Positions 9,157 through 17,175 of a stretch of 64,000 bases of DNA are shown piece after piece (within the stretch, counting starts at the first letter, position 1; the number at the start of each line of letters is the position of its first letter). The stretch spans positions 1 through 64,000 of the forward strand of contig CALWGZ010000009.1 of the NCBI GenBank assembly GCA_944380285.1, read 5' to 3'. Position numbers and translations under genes: made by a program. The notes under the pieces are model-generated. The model was given only the letters and a program-made list of their open reading frames with translations. It searched no databases and was not told the origin of the DNA. The stretch is from an uncultured Christensenellaceae bacterium (lineage in GTDB: Bacteria > Bacillota > Clostridia > Christensenellales > UBA3700).

Positions 9157-9459
9157 ATGACAAAAGCCGAAGAGGACATAGCGCGCTCGCGCGAGATGAT
9201 CGCGCGCTATTGCCGCAAAAAGCACAAGGTGAAAGACGGGCTTTGCCCCGAGTGTCAGGCGACGTTTGAGTATGTCGCGGCGCACAGGATGCGCTGCCCG
9301 TACGGCGACGACAAACCGGCGTGCGGCAAGTGTAAACACAGCTGCTATTCTCCCGCAATGCGAGGCAAGATGAAGGCGGTGATGCTCGCGAATTTGCCGC
9401 AAATGCTGCTTCATCCCGTCAAGACGATGCGAAAGATGTCGGGAAGAAAACAGCCGTAA
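9157..9459 (+). CDS. YgbA-family (nitrous oxide-stimulated promoter) protein
   Basis: 100 residues with the family's Cys layout: CRKKHKVKDGLCPECQATFEY, then RMRCPYGDDKPACGKCKHSCY and SPAMRGKMKAVM, ending in HPVKTMRKM. Seven Cys in CxxC-type spacing suggest a metal or Fe-S site. Relatives are induced under nitrosative conditions in enterobacteria; biochemical role is not established. Starts 1 nt after the lipoprotein stop, with no separate binding site visible, so translation is probably coupled. Converges on spo0A with a shared terminator between. Confidence 0.8.
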   Translation: MTKAEEDIARSREMIARYCRKKHKVKDGLCPECQATFEYVAAHRMRCPYGDDKPACGKCKHSCYSPAMRGKMKAVMLANLPQMLLHPVKTMRKMSGRKQP

Positions 9460-9492
9460 AATTTAGGCGCCCGTGTCGATAATCGCTCGAAA

Positions 9493-9532
9493 AGGCGGAC
9501 GAAGGAGAGAGCTTTCGCCCGCCTTTTCGAGC
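9493..9532. terminator. Bidirectional terminator
   Basis: AAAAGGCGGACGAAGG / CTTTCGCCCGCCTTTT, a 16-nt arm with two imperfections, A-tract before and T-tract after. Serves the + strand YgbA-like gene and the - strand spo0A. Confidence 0.8.
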
Positions 9533-9558
9533 ATATGAGAGAGAAGGAAAAAGTCTTG

Positions 9559-10341
9559 TCAAACGCACTCCATCATCATTTTGTCTGCCAAGAGCGCGAT
9601 GAACTCGCCGTTGGTCGGTTTGTCGTTGGCGGAATAGATCTTGATGCCGAAGACGTTGTTGATGTTCTCGATCTTGCCCCTGTTCCACGCGACCTCGATC
9701 GCGTGCCTGATCGCCCGCTCCACCTTTGACGGAGAAGTGTGAAAGACTTCCGCGACGGACGGGTAAAGTTTTTTGGTTATGCCGTTGACCAGCTCGGGGT
9801 CGCGGATGGCAAGTTTTATGCTCTCGCGCAAAAATTGATAGCCCTTTATGTGCGCCGGGATCCCCACGGAAATGAAGATGTTGGCAAGTTTTTCGTCAAG
9901 AGTCCGCTTGTTCCGCCGCGACGTCAGCTCCGCCGCGGTTTCCGGCATCGCCGCCTTGACGGTGTTGGGTCGGCACAGTTCGCGCAATACCTGCGCAAGC
10001 GCCGGCGCGTCGACCGGCTTCAACATATAATAGTCCGCGCCCGCCGAAAACGCCTTGTTGAGAAACAGCTCGCCGCGCAAGTTTGACGCGACGACTATCG
10101 TCGGTCTCTTTTTGAATTTGGTAAAGTCGAGATTGGCAAGCACGCCGAATCCGTCAAGATAGGGCATGACCAAATCGAGCACTATCGCGTCGGGGAGCAG
10201 CGTCTCCGCTTTGGCGATCGCGTCAAGCCCGTCCTTCGCGCACGCGACGACCTCGAAGTCATCGATCGCCGAAAACGAATCGGCGAGTTTTTGTCGGACA
10301 TCCTGCTCGTCGTCGACGATCAGAAGTTTGATGTTTTGCAT
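9559..10341 (-). CDS. spo0A: Sporulation master regulator Spo0A
   Basis: 260 residues. Receiver domain 1-120: acidic pocket D10-D11, phospho-acceptor D56 in AIVLDLVMPYLDG, and K in MLKPVD. A linker then leads to the Spo0A C-terminal effector domain (GIPAHIKGYQFLRESIKLA, YPSVAEVFHTSPSKVERAIR, HAIEVAWNRGKIENI, GKPTNGEFIALLADKM), the helix-turn-helix that binds 0A boxes. Phosphorelay output regulator at the start of sporulation. GGAGG 7 nt upstream of ATG. Full length, no missing residues. A second, degenerate relative lies at 20716-21351. Confidence 0.97.
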   Translation of the reverse strand: MQNIKLLIVDDEQDVRQKLADSFSAIDDFEVVACAKDGLDAIAKAETLLPDAIVLDLVMPYLDGFGVLANLDFTKFKKRPTIVVASNLRGELFLNKAFSAGADYYMLKPVDAPALAQVLRELCRPNTVKAAMPETAAELTSRRNKRTLDEKLANIFISVGIPAHIKGYQFLRESIKLAIRDPELVNGITKKLYPSVAEVFHTSPSKVERAIRHAIEVAWNRGKIENINNVFGIKIYSANDKPTNGEFIALLADKMMMECV

Positions 10342-10480
10342 AAAATGCCTCCTTTTTGCTTTCGATTAACATTTTATTGCAAAAGCCGCCTCCGAAAAAG
10401 AAAACAGACGCCCCAAATCGAGCAAATTCAACGAATTTTGCCCCGCATATTAGTTTTGTAATAAAAATATATCAAAATGA

Positions 10481-10511
10481 TTTGCAACAGTCTCTTGACA
10501 GATGTTATAAT
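10481..10511 (+). promoter_or_regulatory. Promoter of the XRE regulator (leaderless)
   Basis: TTGCAA (about 10482-10487), 18-nt spacer, TATAAT 10506-10511. A second TTGACA at 10495-10500 is too close to serve as its -35. The ATG at 10518 lies 6 nt past the -10, so the transcript should begin at or beside the start codon. Confidence 0.65.
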
Positions 10512-10517
10512 GACGCC

Positions 10518-10874
10518 ATGGACGAGTTGTTGAAGATAGGAAACAGGATCATGGCTCTGCGCGAGGAGGACGGATTGACGCAGGCGCAGCTTGCCGAGCG
10601 CGTCGGCGTGTCGCAGGCGACGGTCTCGCAATGGGAGAGCGGCACGCGCACTCCGTCGGGCGAAGCGGTCGTTGCCCTTGCGCGCGTCTTCGATACCTCC
10701 GCCGATTTTTTGCTCGGGCTCGTCGACGAACAGATCAGGCTCGTGCCCTACTTCCGCGACCTCTCCGACGACGAACAGCTCTTGTTGCAGGCGTTTTCGC
10801 AATTGACTGCAAGACAAAAACGCGCCGTCGAACACCTGATCGCCGCGCTCGCGGACGACGGCAAAAAGGGTTGA
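10518..10874 (+). CDS. XRE-family transcriptional regulator
   Basis: 118 residues from ATG 10518. Residues 6-62 form a Cro/C1 helix-turn-helix (IMALREEDGLTQAQLAERVG, VSQATVSQWESGTRTPSGEA, LARVFDTSADFLLGL). The C-terminal half is helical, acidic then basic, perhaps for oligomerisation. No ribosome binding site precedes the ATG, and TATAAT ends 6 nt before it; upstream in-frame starts also lack one, so I favour a leaderless start. It is the gene next to the CRISPR locus on the same strand, but a 370-bp gap with another promoter separates it from cas9, so a role in cas control is only a possibility. Confidence 0.85.
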   Translation: MDELLKIGNRIMALREEDGLTQAQLAERVGVSQATVSQWESGTRTPSGEAVVALARVFDTSADFLLGLVDEQIRLVPYFRDLSDDEQLLLQAFSQLTARQKRAVEHLIAALADDGKKG

Positions 10875-11046
10875 GGCGGCGGCGAACAACGGATCGCAGG
10901 GGCGTTATCGAAGAAGATGGCAACAATCGATGTTTATAATATCGCCAAAACAGACCTCGAAAAGGTAGAGTTTGTACCGCGTGCGGGGCATAAGCCGTCT
11001 ATTGAAAAATTTTTTGGGGGAATCTCTTTTCGCGTCTAAACTTTTA

Positions 11047-11055
11047 TGATATAAT
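11047..11055 (+). promoter_or_regulatory. Candidate cas operon promoter
   Basis: Extended -10: TG-A-TATAAT at 11047-11055, with no good -35 (TTTTCG 17 nt upstream). Predicted start near 11062 would give a ~185-nt leader crossing the whole tracrRNA gene in antisense. No other -10-like box of this quality lies between 10875 and cas9 on the plus strand. Confidence 0.5.
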
Positions 11056-11113
11056 AAAACATGAAGTTAGGTTGATAGGGTAATTGGCAAAATGTTCGTC
11101 AAAAGACCAAAAT

Positions 11114-11204
11114 AAAAAAGTCGCCCCGTGGGCGACAGCCCCGAAGGGCGGTTAGTGTAGCAAATTTATTTTAACTTGACGATGTAATTTCGTATGGATG
11201 CTAC
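11114..11204 (-). ncRNA. tracrRNA
   Basis: Minus-strand RNA of about 91 nt. Its 5' part, GCATCCATACGAAATTACAT, is the complement of the CRISPR repeat (one A-C mismatch). The following TCAAGTTAAAATAA matches the AAGU bulge plus lower-stem strand of the S. pyogenes tracrRNA and would pair with GUUUUA at the repeat's 5' end. Then a nexus-like stretch, a GCCC-UUCG-GGGC hairpin, and a terminator hairpin GTCGCCC/GGGCGAC with T6. Promoter on the same strand: TTGACA (11239-11234), 17 nt, TATTTT (11216-11211); start expected near 11204. Its -35 overlaps the cas9 translation start region. Confidence 0.93.
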
Positions 11205-11210
11205 ATCTAT

Positions 11211-11239
11211 AAAATAACACAAGATAAGGAGGCTGTCAA
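11211..11239 (-). promoter_or_regulatory. tracrRNA promoter
   Basis: Minus strand: TTGACA at 11239-11234, 17-nt spacer, TATTTT at 11216-11211. It lies between the cas9 Shine-Dalgarno (AAGGAGG 11226-11232) and start codon region on the opposite strand. Confidence 0.8.
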
Positions 11240-11246
11240 GACTTTT

Positions 11247-14200
11247 ATGACAAAATTTCACAAACCATTTACGATCGGACTCGATCTCGGAACGGGTTCG
11301 GTCGGTTATGCCGTCATCGACGGCGAGTACAAGCTGCTCAAATTGAACGGCAAACATGCGTGGGGTTCCGTTCTGTTTGAGAACGCGCAAACGGCGAAGG
11401 CGAGAAGACTCTTCCGCAGCGCGCGTCGCAGATTCGAGCGGAGAAGGGAGCGGATCCGCTTGTTGCAGATGTTGCTGGAGCCGATGCTTGTCGAAGACGA
11501 CCCCGGTTTTTTGGCAAGACTAAAAGACAGCGCGTTCGTGCGCGGAGAGGGGGAGTTCTTCCGCTCAAACAGATACAATTTGTTTGACGGAGACTTCACC
11601 GATAAGGATTATTTTGAGAAATATCCCACGATATATCATTTGCGCAAAGAGTTGATGACGTCAAGCGAAAAGGCGGATCCGCGGTTGATTTACCTTGCAA
11701 TCCATCACATTGTCAAATACAGAGGGCACTTTTTGGATGAAGGACAAAGCATAGACGCCGGCGGAGCCAATTTGCAAGAAGCGTTGAACAAGTTCTTTGA
11801 AGAGCTTGTGAACAACGACGCAGATATGCATTACATAGGCAAAGTCGATCGGCTTGCTCAGATTCTCAAAGACAAATCAAAGCCCAGAGCGGTACGCCTT
11901 GACGAAGCAGTCTCGCTGTTTTCCGATAGCGGATACAAGAAGTATGCAAAGGTAGCGTTTGGAGCGATGCTCGGATATACCGTAGGACTGTCTGACGTTG
12001 CAGACGCGATTGCCGATGCCGGTGAGAGAAATGACGACGTGATCGTCGGAGACGACGGCAAAACGCTCAAATTCAGTTTTGCCTCGTCCGATTACGCAGA
12101 AAAAGAGGAAGGATATGTCGATGCGCTCGAAGACAAGCAAGAGTTGTTCTATAAGCTCAAAGAGGTCTATACGGCGGTCATGTATGATGTTATCCTGAGA
12201 GGAAAGAGGACGATCAGCGAGGCGATGATCGATCGTTGGGAGAAGCATGGCAAAGATCTCAGGGCGCTCAAAAATGTATTTGCAGCCAATATGACAAAAG
12301 AACAATACAAGGCGTTTTTCAATGAGGCAAAAGACGTCAATTATGTGCGTTATATCGGCGACAAGAGCAAGGGGTGGTTCAAGGACAGGGTGAGCGCCGA
12401 AGATTTTTGCAAGCAAGTCGAAAAATTGCTCGAAGAGATGCCTGACAGCGAAGAGAAGGCATATTGCTTGGAGGAGATCGAAAAGGAAGACTTTTTGCCG
12501 CTTATCAATTCTACCGCGAATTCGTATATACCGTATCAATTCAACGAAAAAGAGCTTGCGGCGATCATCGACAAGCAGAGCGAGCACTATCCGTTGCTTG
12601 CGCAGGAGAAAAGCAAGATCGTATCGTTGTTGACGTTCCGTCGCCCGTACTATGTCGGACCGCTCAAAGGGGACAAGTTCGGATGGTGCGAGCAAAAAAT
12701 CGACGGAGTTGTGACGCCGTGGAACTTTGAAGAAAAGGTCGACATGGGCGCATTGGCTGAAAAGTTTATCACAAGGATGACTTCGAAGTGTTCGATCTTT
12801 CCTCAAGAGGACGCGTTGCCGCGCAACTCTATCATCTATCAGGCATTCACTGTGCTCAACGAGCTCAATAAGGTGAAATTGAGAGATAGGGAGCCCTTGC
12901 CGGTCGAGTGGAAAAAAGAGATGTTCTTGACTCTGTGTTGCAAAAAGCGCAAGGTGAGCAAGAAGGACATCGCCGTATTCCTTCGGCGCAAGTACAATGA
13001 GCCGATCGAAGAAGAGGCGATCACCGGGATGGCGGAAGAGAGGTTGACGGCAACGATGACCGCGCTTTGCGACTTCAAATCTAAGCTCAAAGAGGATTTT
13101 GACAAAAGCAACCTTGATGCATATGAAGAGAGCATTCGCATTTTGACCATTTTCGAAGACAAAAAGGTGCGAACAAGGCGTCTCGAAGCGCAAGGGATCT
13201 ACACCGAAGAGCAGGTCAATAAACTTTCAGGTTTGCGTTACAGCGGCTGGGGGTCGTATTCGCGCAAGGCTTTGATCGAGGTGCGCGGAAACGACGGCAA
13301 GAGCGTGCTTGAAACGATGTTCGACACCAACATGAATTTCAACGAGGTAAGGTTTGACAAGGAGCTTGGGTTTGCCGAAGAATTTAACGGCGACGACGGT
13401 GAGGTTATCGAGCAGTTCGCATATGACGACGTCAAAGATTTGCGTTGCTCGCCGATCGTCAAACAGAGCGTTTGGAACGCATTGCGCGTCGTTGACGAGA
13501 TATGCGAGATCGCAGGTGACGATCCCGATGCGATCTATCTCGAGACGACATTTGAAGAGAAGGACAAAAAAGCGACAAAATCGCGAGTGCAAGCATTGCT
13601 CGAGCTGTATAAGTCTATCAAAAAAGACGCCTATTTCAACAAGGATTGTGAAGAAAAGTTGAAGGTTTTGGACAAGAGAAATAGGCTCGACGACGACAAA
13701 TTTTTCTTGTGGCTGCAGCAATTGGGCAAATGCATGTACACGGGGCAACCTATATCATTCGATGAATTGGGCAATTGTCAGATCGACCATATCGTGCCGC
13801 GTTCCGTCGTCGCAAACGACAGTTTGAGCAACAAGGTGCTTGTCATTACCACGGCAAATCAAACAAAGGGCGACAGGCTCGGCATGGATCCCGATGTGGT
13901 AAAAAAGATGTTGCCGCTCTGGGACTTTCTGTACAAAAAACACTTTATCGGCAGCAAAAAATTCTACGCGCTTCAAAAGACGCGTTACGAGGAAGATGAT
14001 CTCAAAGGCTTTGTCAACCGTCAATTGGTCGACACAAGCTATACGATCCGTCTTGTCAGAGAGTTGCTCGAAAAGAGATTCCCCAACGCCCGAATCGGCG
14101 GCATAAGACAGTCGCTCAATCATGCAATGCGAATGAAGTATGCCGAAGAGGGCAAAGCGGGTTTTTATAAGATCCGTTCTTTGAACGATATGCACCACGC

Positions 14201-15254
14201 AAAGGACGCCTATTTGACCGCAGTCATGGGGCAGTTCAAAGATAAGGGGTGCCCGACATGGGGAAGCATTTGCAAAATGTACCTTGTCGATAGGAAAGAT
14301 GTGGATAGGCAAAGAGGTCAAGACGTCGAAAAGGCGAAGAACGGCATTGTGCTCGGATTGTTTGAGAGGCACCAAAACATCAATCAAGACGGCGAGGTCG
14401 TTTGGGACGAGCCGTTCCGCATCAATGTATTCAAGACAATGGCGTCCAATGATTGCATTGTTGTCAAAAAACTTAAGAGGAAGGCAAAATCGGCATTTTA
14501 CAAGCAAACATTGTATGGTCCGCGAGCGGGGAAAAAGAATTTGATTCCGCAAAAATATCGCAACGGAAAACCGATGCCGCCCGAAATATACGGCGGGTAC
14601 ACGAATGAAAACGACGCGTATTACGTTGCTGTGGATTGCGGAGAGGGTAAAGGCAAGAAGTATAAACGATATCGCTTGGTTGGAATTCCGGTCATTGTTG
14701 AATGCAGTGGAAATGCGGATGAATACGTTAAGGCAAATTGCGGTAAAGGGGCAAGAATTTTGTTCCCTGTATACAAGTATCAGATGGTCAAGTATAACGG
14801 CCAAAGATGTTACATTGCCGGCGATAGCGAATTGCAGAATGCTACGCAGCTTATAATTGCTTCGTGTTACGAGAGACTGCTTTGGTTGTGCGACAAGCAA
14901 ACGCAAAACGTATCGGTTGAAGACAGAGAACTTATTGACAGGAAAACGCGCGAGTTCATCGACTACTATTGCGCTAAAATCGATAAGTTTTTCCCGGAAT
15001 ACGCTAGATTTGCGACAGTGCTGCGCAATATAGCCGGTGAGCATCTTGAACATATGACATGGGAAGAAAAGCGCAAATTGATCAAAGACATGTTGACGGT
15101 TACTCAAACAGGAGCGGGAAGAATCGATCTGGAAAAGAAGTATGGCGGCGGAACATATGGAAGGATGGATGGAAAAGTGATCTTGCCCGACGAAGTCACT
15201 TGGATCGATCGCTCGATCACAGGCTTGCGCGAACGAGTGCGCAAAGGAGTGTGA
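11247..15254 (+). CDS. cas9: CRISPR-associated endonuclease Cas9, subtype II-A
   Basis: 1335 residues, close to S. pyogenes Cas9 (1368). RuvC-I IGLDLGTGSVGYAV with catalytic D13; arginine-rich bridge helix at ~52-75 (RRLFRSARRRFERRRERIRL); RuvC-II AIYLETTFEE with E766; HNH centre QIDHIVPRS with D847-H848 inside a C..C-free fold; RuvC-III MHHAKDAYLTAV with H984 and D987; C-terminal PAM-interacting region ending in SITGLRERV, matching the SITGLYET end of SpCas9. All nuclease residues are present, so it should be active. AAGGAGG lies 14 nt before ATG, a slightly long spacing. Overlaps nothing; cas1 follows 1 nt after the stop. Spacing of catalytic residues follows SpCas9 almost residue for residue. 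Confidence 0.98.
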   Translation: MTKFHKPFTIGLDLGTGSVGYAVIDGEYKLLKLNGKHAWGSVLFENAQTAKARRLFRSARRRFERRRERIRLLQMLLEPMLVEDDPGFLARLKDSAFVRGEGEFFRSNRYNLFDGDFTDKDYFEKYPTIYHLRKELMTSSEKADPRLIYLAIHHIVKYRGHFLDEGQSIDAGGANLQEALNKFFEELVNNDADMHYIGKVDRLAQILKDKSKPRAVRLDEAVSLFSDSGYKKYAKVAFGAMLGYTVGLSDVADAIADAGERNDDVIVGDDGKTLKFSFASSDYAEKEEGYVDALEDKQELFYKLKEVYTAVMYDVILRGKRTISEAMIDRWEKHGKDLRALKNVFAANMTKEQYKAFFNEAKDVNYVRYIGDKSKGWFKDRVSAEDFCKQVEKLLEEMPDSEEKAYCLEEIEKEDFLPLINSTANSYIPYQFNEKELAAIIDKQSEHYPLLAQEKSKIVSLLTFRRPYYVGPLKGDKFGWCEQKIDGVVTPWNFEEKVDMGALAEKFITRMTSKCSIFPQEDALPRNSIIYQAFTVLNELNKVKLRDREPLPVEWKKEMFLTLCCKKRKVSKKDIAVFLRRKYNEPIEEEAITGMAEERLTATMTALCDFKSKLKEDFDKSNLDAYEESIRILTIFEDKKVRTRRLEAQGIYTEEQVNKLSGLRYSGWGSYSRKALIEVRGNDGKSVLETMFDTNMNFNEVRFDKELGFAEEFNGDDGEVIEQFAYDDVKDLRCSPIVKQSVWNALRVVDEICEIAGDDPDAIYLETTFEEKDKKATKSRVQALLELYKSIKKDAYFNKDCEEKLKVLDKRNRLDDDKFFLWLQQLGKCMYTGQPISFDELGNCQIDHIVPRSVVANDSLSNKVLVITTANQTKGDRLGMDPDVVKKMLPLWDFLYKKHFIGSKKFYALQKTRYEEDDLKGFVNRQLVDTSYTIRLVRELLEKRFPNARIGGIRQSLNHAMRMKYAEEGKAGFYKIRSLNDMHHAKDAYLTAVMGQFKDKGCPTWGSICKMYLVDRKDVDRQRGQDVEKAKNGIVLGLFERHQNINQDGEVVWDEPFRINVFKTMASNDCIVVKKLKRKAKSAFYKQTLYGPRAGKKNLIPQKYRNGKPMPPEIYGGYTNENDAYYVAVDCGEGKGKKYKRYRLVGIPVIVECSGNADEYVKANCGKGARILFPVYKYQMVKYNGQRCYIAGDSELQNATQLIIASCYERLLWLCDKQTQNVSVEDRELIDRKTREFIDYYCAKIDKFFPEYARFATVLRNIAGEHLEHMTWEEKRKLIKDMLTVTQTGAGRIDLEKKYGGGTYGRMDGKVILPDEVTWIDRSITGLRERVRKGV

Positions 15255-15255
15255 G

Positions 15256-16125
15256 TTGGGCTGGCGTGGCGTGATCGTAGATTCGCCGTGCAAGATCAGC
15301 GTGGGCGGCAATTATTTGATATTGCGCTCGGAAGAAGTGAAAAAGATCCATCTGTCCGAAGTGTACTATTTGATGATTGCCTGCCCCGCCGTGAATATCA
15401 CAGGGGTCGCGCTGTGCGAATTGAACAGGCAAAAGATCAAGGTCGTCTTTTGCGACGAAAAGCGCAATCCGTATGGAGAATTGGTAGGTTATTACGGGTG
15501 CTTCAATTGCTCCAAAAAGTTGAAGACGCAAGCCGCATGGGACGCTTCTGTCGCAAGCGCAATCAACACGATGATTATTGCGCAAAAGATTGTAAATCAA
15601 GCGGCGATGTTGCGCAAGTACGGCTTTGACGATAGGGCAGAGCTACTCGACGAATATGTCGCCGAGATAGAGTTGGACGACGCAGGCAATCGAGAAGGTC
15701 ATGCGGCAAAGGTATACTTCAATACATTGTTCGGGAAAGACTTCACACGCGAGAAAGAATGTGCCGTCAACGCAGCGCTCAACTATGGATACAGCATCGT
15801 ATTGTCGGATATAAACAGGGCGGTCGTAGCATGTGGAAGATCGACACAGATAGGAATAAATCATTGCAACGAATTCAATGAATTTAACTTCTCGTGTGAT
15901 CTAATCGAACCGTTGCGCGTGATCGTGGACGAGTATGTCTATCTGCAAGGCAAACGCGAGTTTGACAAGAATTACAAGTTTGAGCTGGTCGGCTTACTCA
16001 ACAAGAGGGTCAAGTTGGACAGAGAATATTCATTGCATGACGCGATAGGCGTCTATGTTAAGAATATTACGGACAGTCTCGACAGGAGCAGAAGCGACGA
16101 ATTGCTTTTGTATAAATTCGAATGA
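15256..16125 (+). CDS. cas1: CRISPR integrase Cas1, type II
   Basis: 289 residues from TTG 15256 (AAAGGAG 7 nt upstream); this start gives MGWRGVIVDSPCKIS, which aligns with the N-terminus of type II Cas1. Central motif NREGHAAKVYFNTLFGKDF contains the catalytic Glu and YFNTLFG signature; later GINHCNEFNEFNFSCDLIEP contains the metal-binding His and Asp/Glu. Cas1 with Cas2 forms the complex that inserts new spacers at the leader end. Begins 1 nt after cas9, overlaps cas2 by 4 nt. A rare TTG start could limit its translation relative to cas9. Confidence 0.97.
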   Translation: MGWRGVIVDSPCKISVGGNYLILRSEEVKKIHLSEVYYLMIACPAVNITGVALCELNRQKIKVVFCDEKRNPYGELVGYYGCFNCSKKLKTQAAWDASVASAINTMIIAQKIVNQAAMLRKYGFDDRAELLDEYVAEIELDDAGNREGHAAKVYFNTLFGKDFTREKECAVNAALNYGYSIVLSDINRAVVACGRSTQIGINHCNEFNEFNFSCDLIEPLRVIVDEYVYLQGKREFDKNYKFELVGLLNKRVKLDREYSLHDAIGVYVKNITDSLDRSRSDELLLYKFE

Positions 16126-16445
16126 GTGTATACAGATATATGAGGGTATTGCTGTTTTTCGATTTGCCGAGGGAAACGCACTCGGAGCGCAAAAGCGCCG
16201 CCAAGTTTCGCAAGGACTTGCTCGACGACGGTTTTTTGATGTTGCAAGAATCGGTATATTGCAAGTTGGCGCTCAATGCGACAGCCGTCGAACTGCTCAA
16301 AAATCGAGTCAAGAAATATATGCCCAAGAAGGGAAGCATAATGATCTTGACCGTGACCGAAAAGCAATTCGGAATGATGGACATCTGCCTTGGAGAATTT
16401 TCTTCCAATGTGCTGGACAGCGACAGTAAGTTGGTGATAGTATGA
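16122..16445 (+). CDS. cas2: CRISPR-associated Cas2
   Basis: 107 residues with ferredoxin-like Cas2 pattern: YMRVLLFFDLPRETHSERKS near the N-terminus (FFDLP with the conserved Asp), YCKLALNA, and GSIMILTVTEKQFGMM. Structural partner of Cas1 in spacer acquisition. ATGA overlaps at both ends (cas1 stop, csn2 start) indicate tight translational coupling. Length and sequence match the II-A Cas2 group. Confidence 0.96.
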   Translation: MSVYRYMRVLLFFDLPRETHSERKSAAKFRKDLLDDGFLMLQESVYCKLALNATAVELLKNRVKKYMPKKGSIMILTVTEKQFGMMDICLGEFSSNVLDSDSKLVIV

Positions 16446-17116
16446 TATTGAGGGCGTACAATTGTGAGTATGCGGAGATAGATTTGCTTGAAAACGTAGC
16501 CGTTTTGGAGCTGATGCGTCCCGAGATCTTCAACAACGTTCTGCTCGACTTGACCGATCCGACATTCCCCGCAAGAGAAGTGGCGATTGAGGACGGTGAC
16601 AAAATGCTTACTGCGAACGCGATTTGTTGTGTGAGCGACCTGTTGGAACTTTCGCTTTCCGGCAAGACGTTGCTCGGTAAATTGTACAAACATATTGACA
16701 ACTCCGTCTTTTCCGATCCGGAAGAGAAGATGAACCTTGACAACTCAATATCTCGGCTCAGACAATACTTTCTCGAGACTTTGCAATGTCTCGATGTCGA
16801 CTTGGAAACATCGCCCACAGTTGAAGTGAAAGATGTCTGTGCAATGTTCGGATTGATGCCGTTTTGCGCAACAGACAGCGTCGCATGCAAGATAGAGCAA
16901 TTCATTACCTTGTGTTCGGAACTCAAATTGTGCAAAGTGTTGGTATTGATCCAAGCAAAAGCTTATATGGACGACTTATCGCTCGAGTCCGTATATCGCA
17001 ATGCGCTGCGCCATCGCATAGGTCTGATCATGGTGGAGAGCGCACACAGACAAGAGAAGCTGTATGCCGAGAAAAAGATAATTGTCGACAAAGATTTTTC
17101 GGACCAAATTCTTTGA
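16442..17116 (+). CDS. csn2: Csn2, subtype II-A adaptation protein
   Basis: 224 residues, the size of short-form Csn2 (about 220), which forms a tetrameric ring around DNA ends and is needed for spacer acquisition. Its place after cas2 and before the array defines subtype II-A. Visible pattern: N-terminal beta segment (NCEYAEIDLLENVAVLEL), helical middle (GKTLLGKLYKHIDNSVF), and Rossmann-like end (CKVLVLIQAKAYMDDLSLES, IGLIMVESAHRQEKL). Sequence identity to known Csn2 looks low, as is usual. ATGA overlap with cas2. Confidence 0.9.
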   Translation: MILRAYNCEYAEIDLLENVAVLELMRPEIFNNVLLDLTDPTFPAREVAIEDGDKMLTANAICCVSDLLELSLSGKTLLGKLYKHIDNSVFSDPEEKMNLDNSISRLRQYFLETLQCLDVDLETSPTVEVKDVCAMFGLMPFCATDSVACKIEQFITLCSELKLCKVLVLIQAKAYMDDLSLESVYRNALRHRIGLIMVESAHRQEKLYAEKKIIVDKDFSDQIL

Positions 17117-17175
17117 AGACGATCCATGCGGAATTGCCGGGAATAACGAGCCTGACGCTCGCGCCTCGATTTGAG
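17117..17175 (+). promoter_or_regulatory. CRISPR leader with anchoring sequence
   Basis: 59 nt between csn2 and the first repeat. It ends CGATTTGAG directly against GTTTTAGAGC; ATTTGAG is the leader-anchoring sequence used by II-A integrases to choose the insertion point in streptococci. This fixes the array's young end at 17176. No clear promoter is seen inside, so pre-crRNA may read through from the cas operon. Confidence 0.8.

Noticed and set aside
13755..15311. 518-codon open frame antisense to cas9
   Set aside because: No family resemblance; cas9 with all motifs occupies the plus strand.
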